From: Peromyscus leucopus
Taxonomy: Eukaryota > Chordata > Mammalia > Rodentia > Cricetidae
Assembly (NCBI RefSeq): GCF_004664715.2
Contig: NC_051068.1
Location: forward strand, 12,020,298 to 12,084,297
Length of the DNA stretch: 64,000 nucleotides
Direction: 5' to 3'
Positions 53,609-64,000 of the stretch are shown piece by piece (the stretch's first letter is position 1; each line of letters starts with the position of its first letter). The notes below the pieces were generated by a model that had not been told where the DNA came from, ran no database searches, and worked only from the letters and a program-made list of their open reading frames with translations. The position numbers and the translations under genes were made by a program.

Positions 53609-54414
53609 GCTGCTGGGAATGCAGTCTACACCAGCATCTGCAACAGCACCCATAATTCATAGGAAATACAGCACTATGGACCCTGCCCCAAAGCCACCAA
53701 ATTAGACTTTGGCTCCAGCTAGACAACTGGAAGGTTGCTGTGCACATTGACCTTCATGCCTCTGCCCTGTGTGTCTTCAACTTGCAGAATGCCTCCTACA
53801 ATCCACATACCATACTAAGTGTAATACAAGCAACAAGGCTACAACTGTCACCGCAGAACAAAGCAACCATTACTTCCCCATTTTGTACACAGGAATACAA
53901 AAACTCTATATCTGGAAGAAACAGTAAGATAGCAGACAGTGTTGAGGTTGAACCAGGAATCAAATCAGTAAAATGGCTTGTGCAAGGGCCACATGGGGCA
54001 TTTCAGAGGCACTGATGCCAAGGTTGAAGAATCATTGCTAACCTGATTATAAATATAGATGTTTCAATGCTAACTAAACCATCACACAGCTACAGAAACA
54101 CACTTTCACTCTCACAGGTAACACTCAAAGAGGAATGCCCCTTTCCAGTCTGAGCATTCTCCATACCACTGTTGGTTCAATTTTATCTGACATCAGAAAC
54201 TCTTCAAGACCCATGTCATGACTAATGTGTTTCTTGTATTGTTTTCTAATAAATCCTAAAAATTATTTTAAAAATTTGAAGTAACTTACAGACAAATATG
54301 AAATAAAAGGCAAAATGAGGGAATGATGTAGGAAATTGAATTATGAATGTAGCCAGGGGTTATGATACTGCAAAAGACATGCCACAAAGTCTTGGGCTTT
54401 CTCCATAGTCTTTG
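53609..54414. other. Unassigned DNA
   Basis: No gene or familiar repeat recognised. Confidence 0.42.
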
Positions 54415-55570
54415 TATTAATTTTTATTTATTTTGGAAAATTTGGTATATTTGTTATGTATTTTTGTCATATTTATCCAATATTATCTCCCTCCAAATAC
54501 CCTTAGTACCCCCCATCACCCATCCAATTTCATATTCCCATTTTTGTTGCTGTAATAAATAACTCCCTAAATCCATTTATTACTGACCATATGTGAATGG
54601 GTTTAGAGGTCATCTACTGGGGCATGGATACTCTACCAGCAGCCATGTCCCCAAAAGAAGTAACGCTCTCTCTCCAGTAGCAACTATCAACGGCCCATGC
54701 TTGCTTGCCAGGTGTGAAGTATGAGGAGAGGTCCCTCCCCAGTTCTTTTGGAATTTTGACTGGCTGGGTATTGTGCAGGTAACCACAGCTGCCGCGAGTT
54801 GGTGTGTGCCACAGCCACAGCATGTCCAGCAGCCAGCATGTCACAGCTCTCTTCTTCATCTAGTAGCTCTTCTGTTTTTCTACCCACTCGTCAGGAATGC
54901 CCCATTGGCCTTGCATGGGAGAGGTTTATATAGATGATTCATCCACAAATGAGAACTCACAGTTACTCATACTTGGCACTCTGTCCAATTATGAGTCTCC
55001 ACATTGACCAATAACTGCTGTGAGAAGAAGCTTCTCTGACATAAGTTGAGAGCAGCACAAACCTATGGGTATAAAGGTCGATATTTGTAGGTAGGATGAC
55101 TATTCAACATAACAAGAGTAGACTCCTCCCTAGGGCCTATGGTATTCCCAGCCATGAGCTTTGACCAGTTTTCTAGTATCTGGCATGAAAGCCCTCTTGT
55201 AGGACAGGCATCTGAACCAACAGAAAGTGGTTGGTTGCCTCCGTAACCATCAATGCTCCTCTTGCACCAGTGGGCACATCTTGCCATTAAAGTAAGTATT
55301 ATAGCATATAGGGTTTAAGTTGGTTGAGGCCATTGGCATCTTTTCTCTCCCAGCAGCCTACACAGAACTTTCTGGTACTATGTAGTTAGCAGAGGCAGAG
55401 GCAGTTTTCTGGCAAGTCCAGGTTGATTTCTCTCTGTCCTGCATTCAGAATGAGTACTGTCTCCAGCAATAGGGTTTTATCATCTAATTGTGATGGGCAA
55501 CCAAGAGCAATGGTAAAGGCCTGTGTTCTTTTGCTGCCTCTGGGGTCTTCTTGACTAAGACCTCATAGGG
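54415..55570 (-). mobile_element. LINE-1 3' UTR (Lx-like), antisense
   Basis: It opens with T-rich sequence and ends near a MaLR LTR. Within it are TGCTGTGAGAAGAAGCTTCT, CTCCCTAGGGCCTATGGTAT, GTTGGTTGCCTCCGTAACC and CAGCAATAGGGTTTTATCAT, which keep the order of rodent Lx 3' UTRs. There is no ORF2 sequence, so this copy is 5' truncated. Confidence 0.75.
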
Positions 55571-55576
55571 AGATAT

Positions 55577-55915
55577 CTCATCTAGTTGCTTTTCTAAAAT
55601 ATCATGGCCCAAAGCAACTTGGAGCAGAAAGGGTTTATTTCATCTTACAACTCCCAGGTCGCACTACATCACTAAGTGAGGTGAAGCAAAAACTGAAGCA
55701 GAAGACATGGAGGAATGGTGTTTACTGGCTTGCTCATATGGCGTGATCAGTCTGCTTTTTTACCCAGCCCAGGACCACCTACCCATGGATGGCACCACTC
55801 ACAATGGACTGCACCCTCCAACATTAATCAAGAAAATTCCCTATAGACTTGCCTACAGGCAATCTGATAGAGGGATTTTCTCAACTAAGGTTCCTCTTCC
55901 CAGATAATCATTTTC
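55577..55915 (-). mobile_element. ERVL-MaLR LTR (MT-type), antisense
   Basis: It is a relative of the LTR at 46644: CATGGCCCAAAGCAACTTGG, AGCAGAAAGGGTTTATTTCA, ACTGGCTTGCTCATATGGC, GGATGGCACCACTCACAATG, ATTTTCTCAACTAAGGTTCC. The AATAAA complement is visible in the second block. It is intact through this core and its 5' end is degraded. Confidence 0.82.
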
Positions 55916-56212
55916 CAAAAAACCCTGCCATGTCATATCCCACACCTGGCAGTGAGATTTTCCTTTGATAACTCATGTCTTCCTGAGCATCATGGCTCAC
56001 CCGTGCAAGGCACCTCTGTTCCAGCTCCCTTCTGTGTATATTCTATTTTTAATTATCTTATCACTAAACCAGTGGGTTTCTGTAAGACTTCTTCATGTAT
56101 CTTTCGTTTTAGTTAACCACCCCTCACCTCTTCTTTGCCTTACATTCCCACCTCCATTCCCACTTAAACTTTCATTTAAAAAGTACAGCCAGAGCTTGAA
56201 AACGCTTGTTTG
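55916..56212. other. Unassigned DNA
   Basis: No feature recognised. The frame at 55965-56273 (102 aa) is hydrophobic but without a gene context. Confidence 0.4.
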
Positions 56213-56400
56213 TGGAGCCAGTGAGATGGTTCAGCACATACAGGCACCTATCATGCATACCTTGGCAAACTGAGTTCAATCCCCCAAATTAGCATAAATG
56301 TGGGAAAGAGAACGAATTCCACAAAGCTGTCCTCTGACCTCCACATCCACACATCCACACAGAATACTCCCACCACAACAAAAATAACAACAATAATAAA
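56213..56400 (+). mobile_element. B2/B3-type SINE
   Basis: GGAGCCAGTGAGATGGTTCA, AACTGAGTTCAATCCCCCAA, CAAAGCTGTCCTCTGACCTC and CACATCCACACATCCACAC, with an AAC/AAT-rich tail. Confidence 0.78.
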
Positions 56401-57069
56401 ACATTTGTTGGTGAAGCATAGCTTTAATTTCTACTTTTTCACAAGCATGAATAATAATATTCCTCATAGAAAGTATAAATATGAAATAAGAGGCATGTTC
56501 ATGACTTGAAGTACAGCTTAGTAATAAAGCATGTGCTTGGTATGGGACTGTGAGCATAGGTTCAAAATCCCCCCAAACAATAACTCCACTAGAATATAAA
56601 AATATTGTATTATGCTACTCCAAACTGAATGGCCTTTTAAGCAGTATAACATAATAATTTCTGTGTAACATATAATCACACTATTTAATGTTTGCTGATT
56701 ATTTATTTATTCATTTGAGTGTTTCTAAATGGTTTATCCTATTCAATCTTCACAACTCTAAATTCCTAAAATTATCCCCAATTATTTTATGGTTCTGATT
56801 AATTTGAAACAATTGTGCATATTCATGAGGTACAATGTGACACATGGGCATAGACTGTACCAATCAAGTCAGGATGTAGCATCCATCTCCCTGTTTCCTT
56901 GTGATTGAAGCCTTTGAGTTCTTTTCTTCTAGAGCTTCAAATATTTAGTAGGTTGTTGTGAGCTGTAATCACTCCACTGTGCTGTAGAATATTGAAGTAT
57001 ATTTGCTTTACTGATCTGTGATTGGTTATCCAACTTCCATCTAGCATACTCCCTTCAACCTTTTCACCT
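56401..57069. other. Unassigned DNA
   Basis: AT-rich. No gene or familiar repeat recognised. 56735-56780 is weakly MIR-like. Confidence 0.42.
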
Positions 57070-57420
57070 TCTAATGTTGTGTGATATTTTGTTTGTGTTC
57101 TGATGAATAAAGTTTGCCTGGAGATCAGAGGGCAGAGCTAGCTAGTAGTTAACCATAGAGGCCAGGCAGTGGTGGCTCATACCTTTAATCTCAGCACTTG
57201 GGAGGCTCATGCCTTTCATCTTATCACTTGGGAGACTCACACCTTTAACCCCAGCCCAATTAGGAGGTGGAGACATGATCTCGGCCCCCCTTTCAGTCTG
57301 AGGATCTGGAGAGGTAAGAAGTCACTAGTGGCTGCTCCTTTGCTTCTCTGATCTTTCAGGTTATTGACCCAGTATTTGACTCCTGATTCTTATTGATTAG
57401 ACTAATTAGGTTCATGTTCC
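57070..57420. mobile_element. Rodent LTR-like element with built-in B1 (family F), copy 3, inverted
   Basis: It starts near TTGTGTGATATTTTGTTTGT, with GATGAATAAAGTTTGCCTGG, GATCAGAGGGCAGAGCTAGC and CTAGTAGTTAACCATAGAGG. A B1-type block (GGCCAGGCAGTGGTGGCTCA, CCTTTAATCTCAGCACTTGG) is repeated in shortened form, then GATCTTTCAGGTTATTGACC. It is in the opposite orientation to the copies at 34965 and 37885. Confidence 0.65.
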
Positions 57421-57976
57421 ACCCTCTAGTATTCATAGTCACACTTAGATACAATAAAATAAATCTAAGTTAAGTGACCAGACATCTGGTATACCAGTCA
57501 GCTATTGTTGGGTACAAAATCACCTTGAAACATAATTGTTTAAAATTTTGTTCCAAATTCTTTTCGTCAACAGTTTAGGCTGGGTTCAACTGGGATGGTT
57601 CATCTATGCTCCATGTGGTTTTGCATCTGAGAGAACTGGGGCCCTTCTTCCCATGGTGTCTCTACTTGAAGCAAGTCAGTTCTTCACTTGTTGAGATGAC
57701 GCAGTAGCTTCCAGTGAGCAGCATGAAAGACAATCATTAATGAACCTTTAGGTACCATTAGGTACCTGTCAAGCCTCCCAATGGTCCACTTGGGTCTCAA
57801 ATCTGAAATCAAGATGTTAATACCTCAACAAGAGTATGTGTCTAAGAGGCAAGGTTTCTTGAAAGTTACTGACTTGAACTCTTCTACTCAGAATGCAAAT
57901 GCATGTTCTGAGTTGAAAGAATTCTGACTTTAGCATTCATGATTGTAACCAGCACATAGTATTTGCCACCAAAAGC
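57421..57976. other. Unassigned DNA
   Basis: No feature recognised. Confidence 0.42.
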
Positions 57977-58014
57977 ACATGCATGCATGCACGCATGCAC
58001 ACACGCACACGTGT

Positions 58015-58061
<47 letters not shown>
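57977..58061. repeat. (CATG/CACG)n-(CA)n microsatellite
   Basis: GCATGCATGCACGCATGC-type repeats lead into about twenty CA units. Confidence 0.95.
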
Positions 58062-58063
<2 letters not shown>

Positions 58064-58687
58064 TTTTCTATTTACATTGTGGTTTTAGCAACTGCCTTCT
58101 GAAACATCACAGGCATTCTGAATCACATCTCTAGACAATTCCTTTACCACAGAAAATCCCAGGAACTGTATGGTAGACTTAAGAAAGCACGAATTAATGG
58201 TAGGAGATTCCCTTTCACTTCTTAACATGAGAAAGATTGAACTTTACATAAACCTCTCTAGGGACAGAGCTAATACTGAAGGTGGCGTTAAAGCATGAAA
58301 ACACAACAGCATTGCCTCCCTCTGTGTAACATTGTACTGTCGACATACAACCCTCCAGTGAGTGAGACTCTTGTGCACGCTGGGCTCGCCCTCCAGCATC
58401 TGAAAGTTAGGCAGGCTTTCTTAGCATGGTACAAAAGAATGTTTTAAGGTAATTCTGTTGGTGCAAAATATGTGTCAGAGCTGAGTCACTAGAGACAAGA
58501 AAACTAAGATGATGGAGCACAGAGAGGTGTTACTGATATAGAAAGGATAGAAATGGCCCTGGTCATCATGTAAAGGGAAATGGCAATCGGCAGGGTTTTA
58601 AGGTTAAGTCCCCTACTTTGAATGTCTGGCATTTGTCTCTTCTCAGGAGGGTACATAGTGCTTATACACTGGAATCCCATGATAGGT
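58062..58687. other. Unassigned DNA
   Basis: No feature recognised. Confidence 0.42.
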
Positions 58688-59044
58688 TGTGGTGGTTTGA
58701 AAGAAAATAGCCCCCAAAGAGAATGACACTGATAGGAGGCATGACCTTGTTGGAGTAGGTGTAGCCTTGTTGGAGGAAGTGTGCTACTGTGGAGGCAGGC
58801 ATTGAGGTCGCATATATGCTCCAGCCACACCCAGTATCTTAGACCACTTCCTGTTGCCTGCCTATCAAGGTGTGGGACTCTTAGCTCCAGGACCATGTCT
58901 GCCTCCACATCACCATGTCACACTATGATGATAATGGACTAAACCTCTGAACTGTAAGCCACCCCAATTAAATGTTTTCCTTCATAAGAGTGGCTGTGGT
59001 CACAACATCTCTTCACAGCAGTAGAAACCCTAACTAACAGGACA
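58688..59044 (+). mobile_element. ERVL-MaLR LTR (ORR1/MT-like), complete
   Basis: It runs from TGTGGTGGTTTGAAAGAAAA through GGAGTAGGTGTAGCCTTGTT, CCAGGACCATGTCTGCCTCC, GATGATAATGGACTAAACCT, CCCAATTAAATGTTTTCC to GTAGAAACCCTAACTAACAG and GACA. TG...CA ends are kept. It is the best-preserved solo LTR of this class in the window. The minus frame of 134 aa across it is not a gene. Confidence 0.87.
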
Positions 59045-59346
59045 GGGACATCATCTCAGGCAGAAGAAAGTTGTGTGCTGCCCTCAGACCTGCAAGATCT
59101 TGTTGGCTGACCCCTGGGACACCAGAGACGTTGGAGAAAGTCTAGGACTATGATTTTAACAGGAATGTTGAACAGATGCTGTGATGAGGGCGGCGTTGAG
59201 AAAGGTTGCTCAAGTAACAGAGGGTGTTGAGTACCCGTTGGCTGAATGAAGACAGTGCTGAAAATGCAGGTCTAAGCCACCGAGGATGGCTCTGGAGTCA
59301 GAAGCAGGACACACATTCTCTGTGCCACCATCTGTGTTGGTTTGGG
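59045..59346. other. Unassigned DNA
   Basis: No feature recognised. Confidence 0.42.
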
Positions 59347-59369
59347 TTTTTTTTTTTTTTTTTTTTTTT
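59347..59369 (+). repeat. T tract, 23 bp
   Basis: Uninterrupted T run. Confidence 0.97.
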
Positions 59370-59569
59370 CTTCTACAAGTAATGGCTAGGTAATAAAATC
59401 ATTGGAGCTGGGGTAAAATAAGGAAGATAGGCCTGCTTTTTCCCTTGTAATATCTGTATTAATAAATAATACAATCCTTTGTATCCCCAGATGATTGAGA
59501 GATGCCCATCATATCTGAGATTTACGTTTTCTTCTGCCTTTTAAAAAATATCCCACAATTTACAAAAAG

Positions 59570-59690
59570 AAAAGAAAAATGAAGATGAAGAAAGGAAAGA
59601 GGAAAGAAAGGAAGGAAGGAAGGAAGGAAGGAAGGAAGGAAGGAAGGAAGGAAGGAAAGAAGGAAGGAAGGAAGAAGAAAGTCAGAGGGA
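59570..59690 (+). repeat. (GGAA)n purine tract
   Basis: An impure GA-rich lead leads into a near-perfect GGAA run (about 59609-59658), one AAGA interruption, then more GGAA. Confidence 0.95.
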
Positions 59691-60544
59691 GGGAAAGAGA
59701 TGGAGAAAGAAGGAGGTCATCACTGTATAAATGATAAGGGCATGCTTAGAGAAAACAGTGGGAAAAATTAACTTAATGTAGCACTCAGTGATGCACTGTT
59801 AGCATCATTATACAACGGATGTCCTGAAGAGACATACTGCCATAGCCTATTGTCACAAAAACTCATCTACAGGAAAGAACAAAAGAAAGAATTTTAATAA
59901 AACATTTTGCCCTGAGCAAATGTGCTTCTTGTACCATCCACGAGAAAGGACAGCTGTTTGATAGAACCTGAGCCCTGACCTTGCTTTGGGACTTTTCCTG
60001 ACTTAATGCCATTGAAAGTAAATTCATGAGCTCCCAAAGGTGCAGAATCCATCCTGCCTCAGAGGTGCTCAAGGAGTGGTCGTGCCCCGTGATTATTTAC
60101 ACTGCAGCCTTCAAGAAATCCCCAGTGACCTTGAAGGTTTTACCAAAGTCATTTCTCACAGAAAGCACTTCTCTGAGGGCAACTTTGAAAGAATTTACTA
60201 ACAAGGAAGAGGGGTTTATGTATAGCTATAATTCAACAACTTGTGCTTTCAGATAAAGGTGATTTATTTAAAATTACTCTAAAAACAAAGGCAACATCTG
60301 CTCAAAGACAATTGAAACTTTTTCTAAAGTTAAATGACAAGCCAGCAAATGCAAACTGGCCACTTCTTTAGAAGTCTTTCTGATTTCCAGACTGAGGTCC
60401 TTCGGTTCAGTAGGGCTTTCGGGCATAGTCTGTCTCCATATAGTATTGCCTGTGATTCCAAACCACGCACATTCATCACTGATGAGCACATCTTTACAAG
60501 CAATGCTGTGGTTAACAAATTGCCTTTCTGTCTGAAAGGACCAA
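59691..60544. other. Unassigned DNA
   Basis: Overlapping frames exist on both strands (59863-60743) without domain features. No gene called. Confidence 0.4.
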
Positions 60545-60960
60545 CCAACCAGTGTCTACTTACGACACCCCAAGACCAAGTTCTCAGCACAAAGGAGATT
60601 GACTTGCTCCAGAGGGACAGAGGGCAGAGAATAAGAGACAAAGACGAAGCTAGGGGATGAGGAAGAAGGGGAAGGAAGCAAGGGAGAGGGGGCAGGGATA
60701 TTTCCCAGGGATAAAGGACTGCCTCTGGATAGAGAGGAGACAAACACGATCCATAGGCAAACGGCAGCTTATAAAGGAAAGAGGGAAATCCCCAGGTTAG
60801 GATGAGTTCGTTTGTTTTGATTGGGCAGGTTAACTACGTGAGCCAAAAGGGGGCTTTTGATTACTGGACTTCAATACTTTGATAGACCTTGGTAGTCAGT
60901 CTCAAGAAGAAGAAGTGGCCAAATGAGGGACTGGACCTTGGTGGCTGGCTTTAGGAATGC
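60545..60960. mobile_element. Rodent ERV LTR-like element (family G)
   Basis: AAGACCAAGTTCTCAGCACA, AGGAGATTGACTTGCTCCAG, a GA-rich block, GGACTGCCTCTGGATAGAG, GGCAGCTTATAAAGG and TTTTGATTGGGCAGGTTAAC, then TTTGATAGACCTTGGTAG. The order resembles a murine LTR type; class not assigned. Confidence 0.5.
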
Positions 60961-60987
60961 AATCTATGGTTGATCGAGGCAGGGGGA

Positions 60988-61047
60988 ATGCAGGAGGTCA
61001 TGCAGGAGGTCATGCAGGAGGTCATGCAGGAGGTCATGCAGGAGGTC
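60988..61047 (+). repeat. Perfect 5 x 12-bp tandem repeat
   Basis: ATGCAGGAGGTC is repeated five times without change. Confidence 0.97.
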
Positions 61048-61259
61048 AAGGCCTACCAGAGCCATGGCCGCAGTGCTGGGGCTGCCAGAGCCCTTTACTG
61101 TCCCTACTAATTATCTCAATTCCTGGAGGTAAGATAGAACATGGATGGGAATCACCATTTGACACAGGAGCACTTTAGCCTGAGACAATCTTGTCACCAG
61201 TGATAGGGACAGATGCAGAAGCTTGAGAAGTCCTGGTTTTAAACTTGGAGACTTCTGTT

Positions 61260-61600
61260 CAGGCAAAACTGGGATTTGCAGCTTCACCACAGAAAAGAAT
61301 TGCAGGACGAAGCAGAGTTGAAGATTTTATTAGAAGACATTATTACATAGACCACAAATATTGGAGTTAATAGAAAGAGGCACTCAGGGAAAGGATGACA
61401 CATACCCAAATGTGGTTGTGGGTTTCACCAGAAAAAGCCGCAGCTGGATTCTTTACAGTGGGCATGTACAGGAGATTGGTGGCTCTCAAGCTACAGTACA
61501 AAGGTTGCTAAGGGCCCCTCCCCCTTTTAACATTGCTCAGAGACTGTGGCTCCCCGCAATGCTAGAAGTTGAAGGATTCCCTTCTGTAAACAAAGTTAAG
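61260..61600 (-). mobile_element. Possible antisense LTR (family H)
   Basis: AGTTGAAGATTTTATTAGAA gives a minus-strand AATAAAATC. CAGGCAAAACTGGGATTTGC precedes it and AGCTACAGTACAAAGG follows. The layout suggests an LTR, but I cannot match a family. Confidence 0.3.
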
Positions 61601-62499
61601 AAGTAGAATTAAGGAAGGGGCTTAGTTTAGGACTGAAATGGAGTGCTAGGAACTCAAGGTCATACATCATCTTGGCCCTAAGGAAGCATGGACCATTCAC
61701 TGTCCTTGACAAGATGGCATTTGGAAAATATATATTGTCTCTGTAGCCAATTTGGGCTTCATCAGTGGTGTCTGAAGTCTTTTGACTGCCGCAGGACAGG
61801 CAAGCCAGACCTTTCTTCCTCATGCTCTGTGTCCCATGTCCCTATAATCTGTCTTGCCTCACTGTGATTTGCTTAGCATCAGGCATTGCTCTGAATATTG
61901 GTTATTGGGTTTTAAATAATCAGGCCATTGTCCTTACCTCATAGTGCTTACCTTTTATAATGAATATTTGCGAATAGGTGAAGACATAACTGTATAGTAT
62001 AGCATCAAGGGACAGCAGAGGTGAGGCTGAGACCACAGCCATCTGCCAAGGGTTTTTCCTCGCATGTTCCATCACTGAAAATCCTAGAATGGTCCTAGAA
62101 CAACAGTCCACATTATGCCCTGTTATGATTCCCACCCATGCAGATAGACGCATACAACACAGCTTTCCCTCCCTCCACACATGAACACCGGTTGTCTAGT
62201 GCAAAGCAGTGATCCTGTGCCCGTGGATTGCTGCTGGCCATCAGCAAGGGTAATGTCAATATTCTAGAAAGGTTCTTTTCAAACCTGCTTTGGAGATATT
62301 ATAGATAACGTTAGCTCTAGGTACCAGCATGGTTATTTTGAGAACAAGGGAGACCAGCAGATCAGCTTCTCCTAAATATACAGGTCAGGGAAAGAGATGC
62401 TTGAGGACAGTGCGGCAGAAACAGTGGTTCTGTGTTGTGTCTGCCTATGTGGGTATGTGTGCATATGTGTATATGTGCCCATGTGGGTACATGTGCCTT
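61601..62499. other. Unassigned DNA
   Basis: No gene or familiar repeat recognised. The frame at 61920-62180 has no domain features. Confidence 0.42.
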
Positions 62500-62771
62500 T
62501 ATGTGCAGGTAGAAGTTAGAAGACAAACTCATGCGCCATTTTTCCATCTTGTTTTTTGAGATAGAATTCCTCACTGACCTGGTAGTACCCAGTTGATCTA
62601 GGCAAGTGGCTGGCCAGTGAGTCCAGAGAGCTACCTGTCTCTGCCTCTTCAACACAAGGCTCACCAGTGTAGGCTACCACAGCTGTGTATCTCCATGGCT
62701 TCTGGGGATGGAACTCAGGGCCTCAGGCTTGCATGACATGCACTGTACCAACTGAGCTACATCCTCAGCTC
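62500..62771 (-). mobile_element. B4 SINE, antisense
   Basis: A GTATGTGTGC-rich lead, then CTTGTTTTTTGAGATAGAAT, GGCTGGCCAGTGAGTCCAGA, TTCTGGGGATGGAACTCAGG, GCCTCAGGCTTGCATGAC and ACTGAGCTACATCCTCAGC. Confidence 0.8.
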
Positions 62772-62914
62772 TTTCCTTATCTTAAGAGCCATCTGAAATC
62801 ATCTTATGAATAATGTTAGTAATAACTGGACAATCAAAAATGCCATGACTATGCTTGTCACTATGTAACAAAGTATCTGTAAGGAAGGTACCCTGGATGG
62901 TTAAGTGAATTTAA

Positions 62915-63081
62915 AGATGTGCGTGTGTGTAGGGGTGTGTGTACACTTGTGGAGGTACCTACAAATCAGAAGATGGGTTCCGATTCCCTGGAGCTGGCAG
63001 GCAGTTGGGAGCTGGAGACCAAACTCAGGTCTTCTAGAAAAGCAGCAATTGCCCCTAGCCACTGGGCCGTCGCTCCTGCCC
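62915..63081 (-). mobile_element. B3-type SINE, antisense
   Basis: TTCCGATTCCCTGGAGCTGG, GCAGTTGGGAGCTGGAGACC, AACTCAGGTCTTCTAGAAAA and GCCACTGGGCCGTCGCTCC. Confidence 0.8.
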
Positions 63082-63409
63082 ACAGTTAAGTGGATTTAAA
63101 ATGATTCAAATACTCATATCCAAAAGCATTGCTCTGTCAACTCACAGGAAAACTGCACAGTGGAAACCTCCATCTCCCATCCTCTGATCCATTTTCAGTG
63201 CTGATTTCGGCTCCCATGCAGAAGGATATGACTTCTGAGTCCATCCTCAGTTCAAAATACTCACTATGCTGCCCTCAGAGGAGATGTTTAAAAAAAAAAA
63301 AAAAAGCTTATCCGATGATGAGGACGCCGGCTTTGTGTATGATAGGCAAGCAAACTACCAGCTGAGCTACATCCCAGGCTGGTATCTGCTAAGAGATCAG
63401 GACACACAC
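63082..63409. other. Unassigned DNA with an A tract and a SINE scrap
   Basis: An A run lies at 63289-63305. 63340-63380 (TAGGCAAGCAAACTACCAGC, then TGAGCTACATCCCAG) resembles the antisense tRNA-like head of an ID/B4 SINE. Confidence 0.45.
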
Positions 63410-63740
63410 ACACACAAAGGAACACTAGGTACTAGGGTCTCAATGTGTCCCCTTCAATAGCCAGATGTTGCCAGTGTGGCAGTGTTAAGAGACGAGGCCG
63501 CTCACAGCTCCTTGGGCTGAGAGGGCTCCTTCCTCACAGATGGCACATGCGTTGTGCAGGGTGGGGCTGTCTTGCCCTTCCTGCTTCCTTCCACTGAGTG
63601 TAGACGCAGCAAGAAGACTCTCAACAGATGCTGGTGCTTTGGTTTAGTTTCTCAGCCTCCAGAGCCACAAGGAAATAAACCCCCAGTGTTAAGCTACCGG
63701 ATCTCAAGTATTTTACTGTAACAGTACAAAATGGGTCAAC
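63410..63740 (+). mobile_element. MLT1-like MaLR LTR
   Basis: TGTAGACGCAGCAAGAAGAC, TCTCAGCCTCCAGAGCCACA, AGGAAATAAACCCCCAGTG and AGTATTTTACTGTAACAGTA follow the 3' order of MLT1 LTRs. The 5' part is weak. Confidence 0.6.
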
Positions 63741-63744
63741 ACAA

Positions 63745-63900
63745 AGACAGAGGTGGACAGCCATCCACAACCACAGAGCGAGCCCTGGAAGAACCCATCC
63801 TGCTGATGCCTTGATCTTGATTTTCAACCTCCAGATCAGGAAGGAATTGGCTGCCAATGGGTAAGCCATCCAGTCTGTGCTACTTCATTACCACCACTGT
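63745..63900 (+). mobile_element. MLT1-like LTR 3' end, second copy
   Basis: GCTGATGCCTTGATCTTGAT, TTTCAACCTCCAGATCAGGA and AAGCCATCCAGTCTGTGCTA (63866-63885) resemble the 3' end of another MLT1-class LTR in direct orientation. No gene is seen in the remaining 100 bases. Confidence 0.48.
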
Positions 63901-64000
63901 ATTAAGGCAATGTCCACCCCAGTCAAGGCCTCTGCCACCCTAGACTTTGCCCCCTAAAGCCATATAAGCTTCCTGCCCCCAACTTCCACTTCTGCACCTA

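Noticed and set aside
58504..58908. 134-aa minus frame
   Set aside because: It is the antisense of a well-preserved MaLR LTR.
60330..60743. 137-aa minus frame and 108-aa + frame on opposite strands
   Set aside because: Both overlap LTR-like sequence, no domain is visible, and neither has splice or start context.

Overview
The window looks like a 64 kb stretch of muroid-rodent nuclear DNA, intergenic or deep-intronic, and probably cricetid (hamster, vole or deer mouse type). I base this on its repeats: B1, B3 and B4 SINEs, Lx-type LINE-1 3' ends, ERVL-MaLR (MT/ORR1/MLT1-like) LTRs, URR1-like hAT elements, and several rodent ERV LTR families, one carrying built-in B1 sequence. Family names come from pattern recognition, not alignment. 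I find no convincing protein-coding gene, tRNA, rRNA or CpG island. Almost all longer open frames lie in microsatellites, the minisatellite or antisense transposon DNA.

Layout. 0-10 kb: several MaLR LTRs, a rodent LTR near 2.8 kb, a composite CA/TA/TG microsatellite, an LTR carrying a nested B1, a second LTR, then a foldback structure with ~69-base inverted arms (8955-9488). 10-20 kb: B4-type SINEs, a MaLR LTR, two abutting ERV2-like LTRs with a third relative at 19.1 kb, a URR1 element and a 450-bp GGAT-type array. 20-30 kb: a B4, Lx LINE-1 3' UTRs interrupted by an LTR, an ancient L1 ORF2 fragment and a MaLR LTR. 30-43 kb: a ~240-bp inverted duplication around 29.7 and 31.6 kb, several LTRs (one inside a MaLR LTR), many B1/B4 SINEs and long CA and CT tracts.

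43.4-45.0 kb holds the most striking object, a 24-bp minisatellite of about 65 units with internal higher-order structure. 46.6-52.3 kb is a MaLR LTR with a 5-bp target-site duplication, into which a nearly full-length but dead antisense LINE-1 (about 5.25 kb) inserted. That LINE-1 has lost most of ORF1, has several ORF2 frame breaks and keeps short tandem motifs at its 5' end. 53-64 kb carries an old MER5-like hAT fragment, more L1 3' UTR, further LTRs and SINEs, a GGAA tract, a perfect 5 x 12-bp tandem repeat and MLT1-like LTR ends.

There is no gene network here. The biology is layered transposon insertion and tandem-repeat expansion. Stretches with no recognised content are listed as such.
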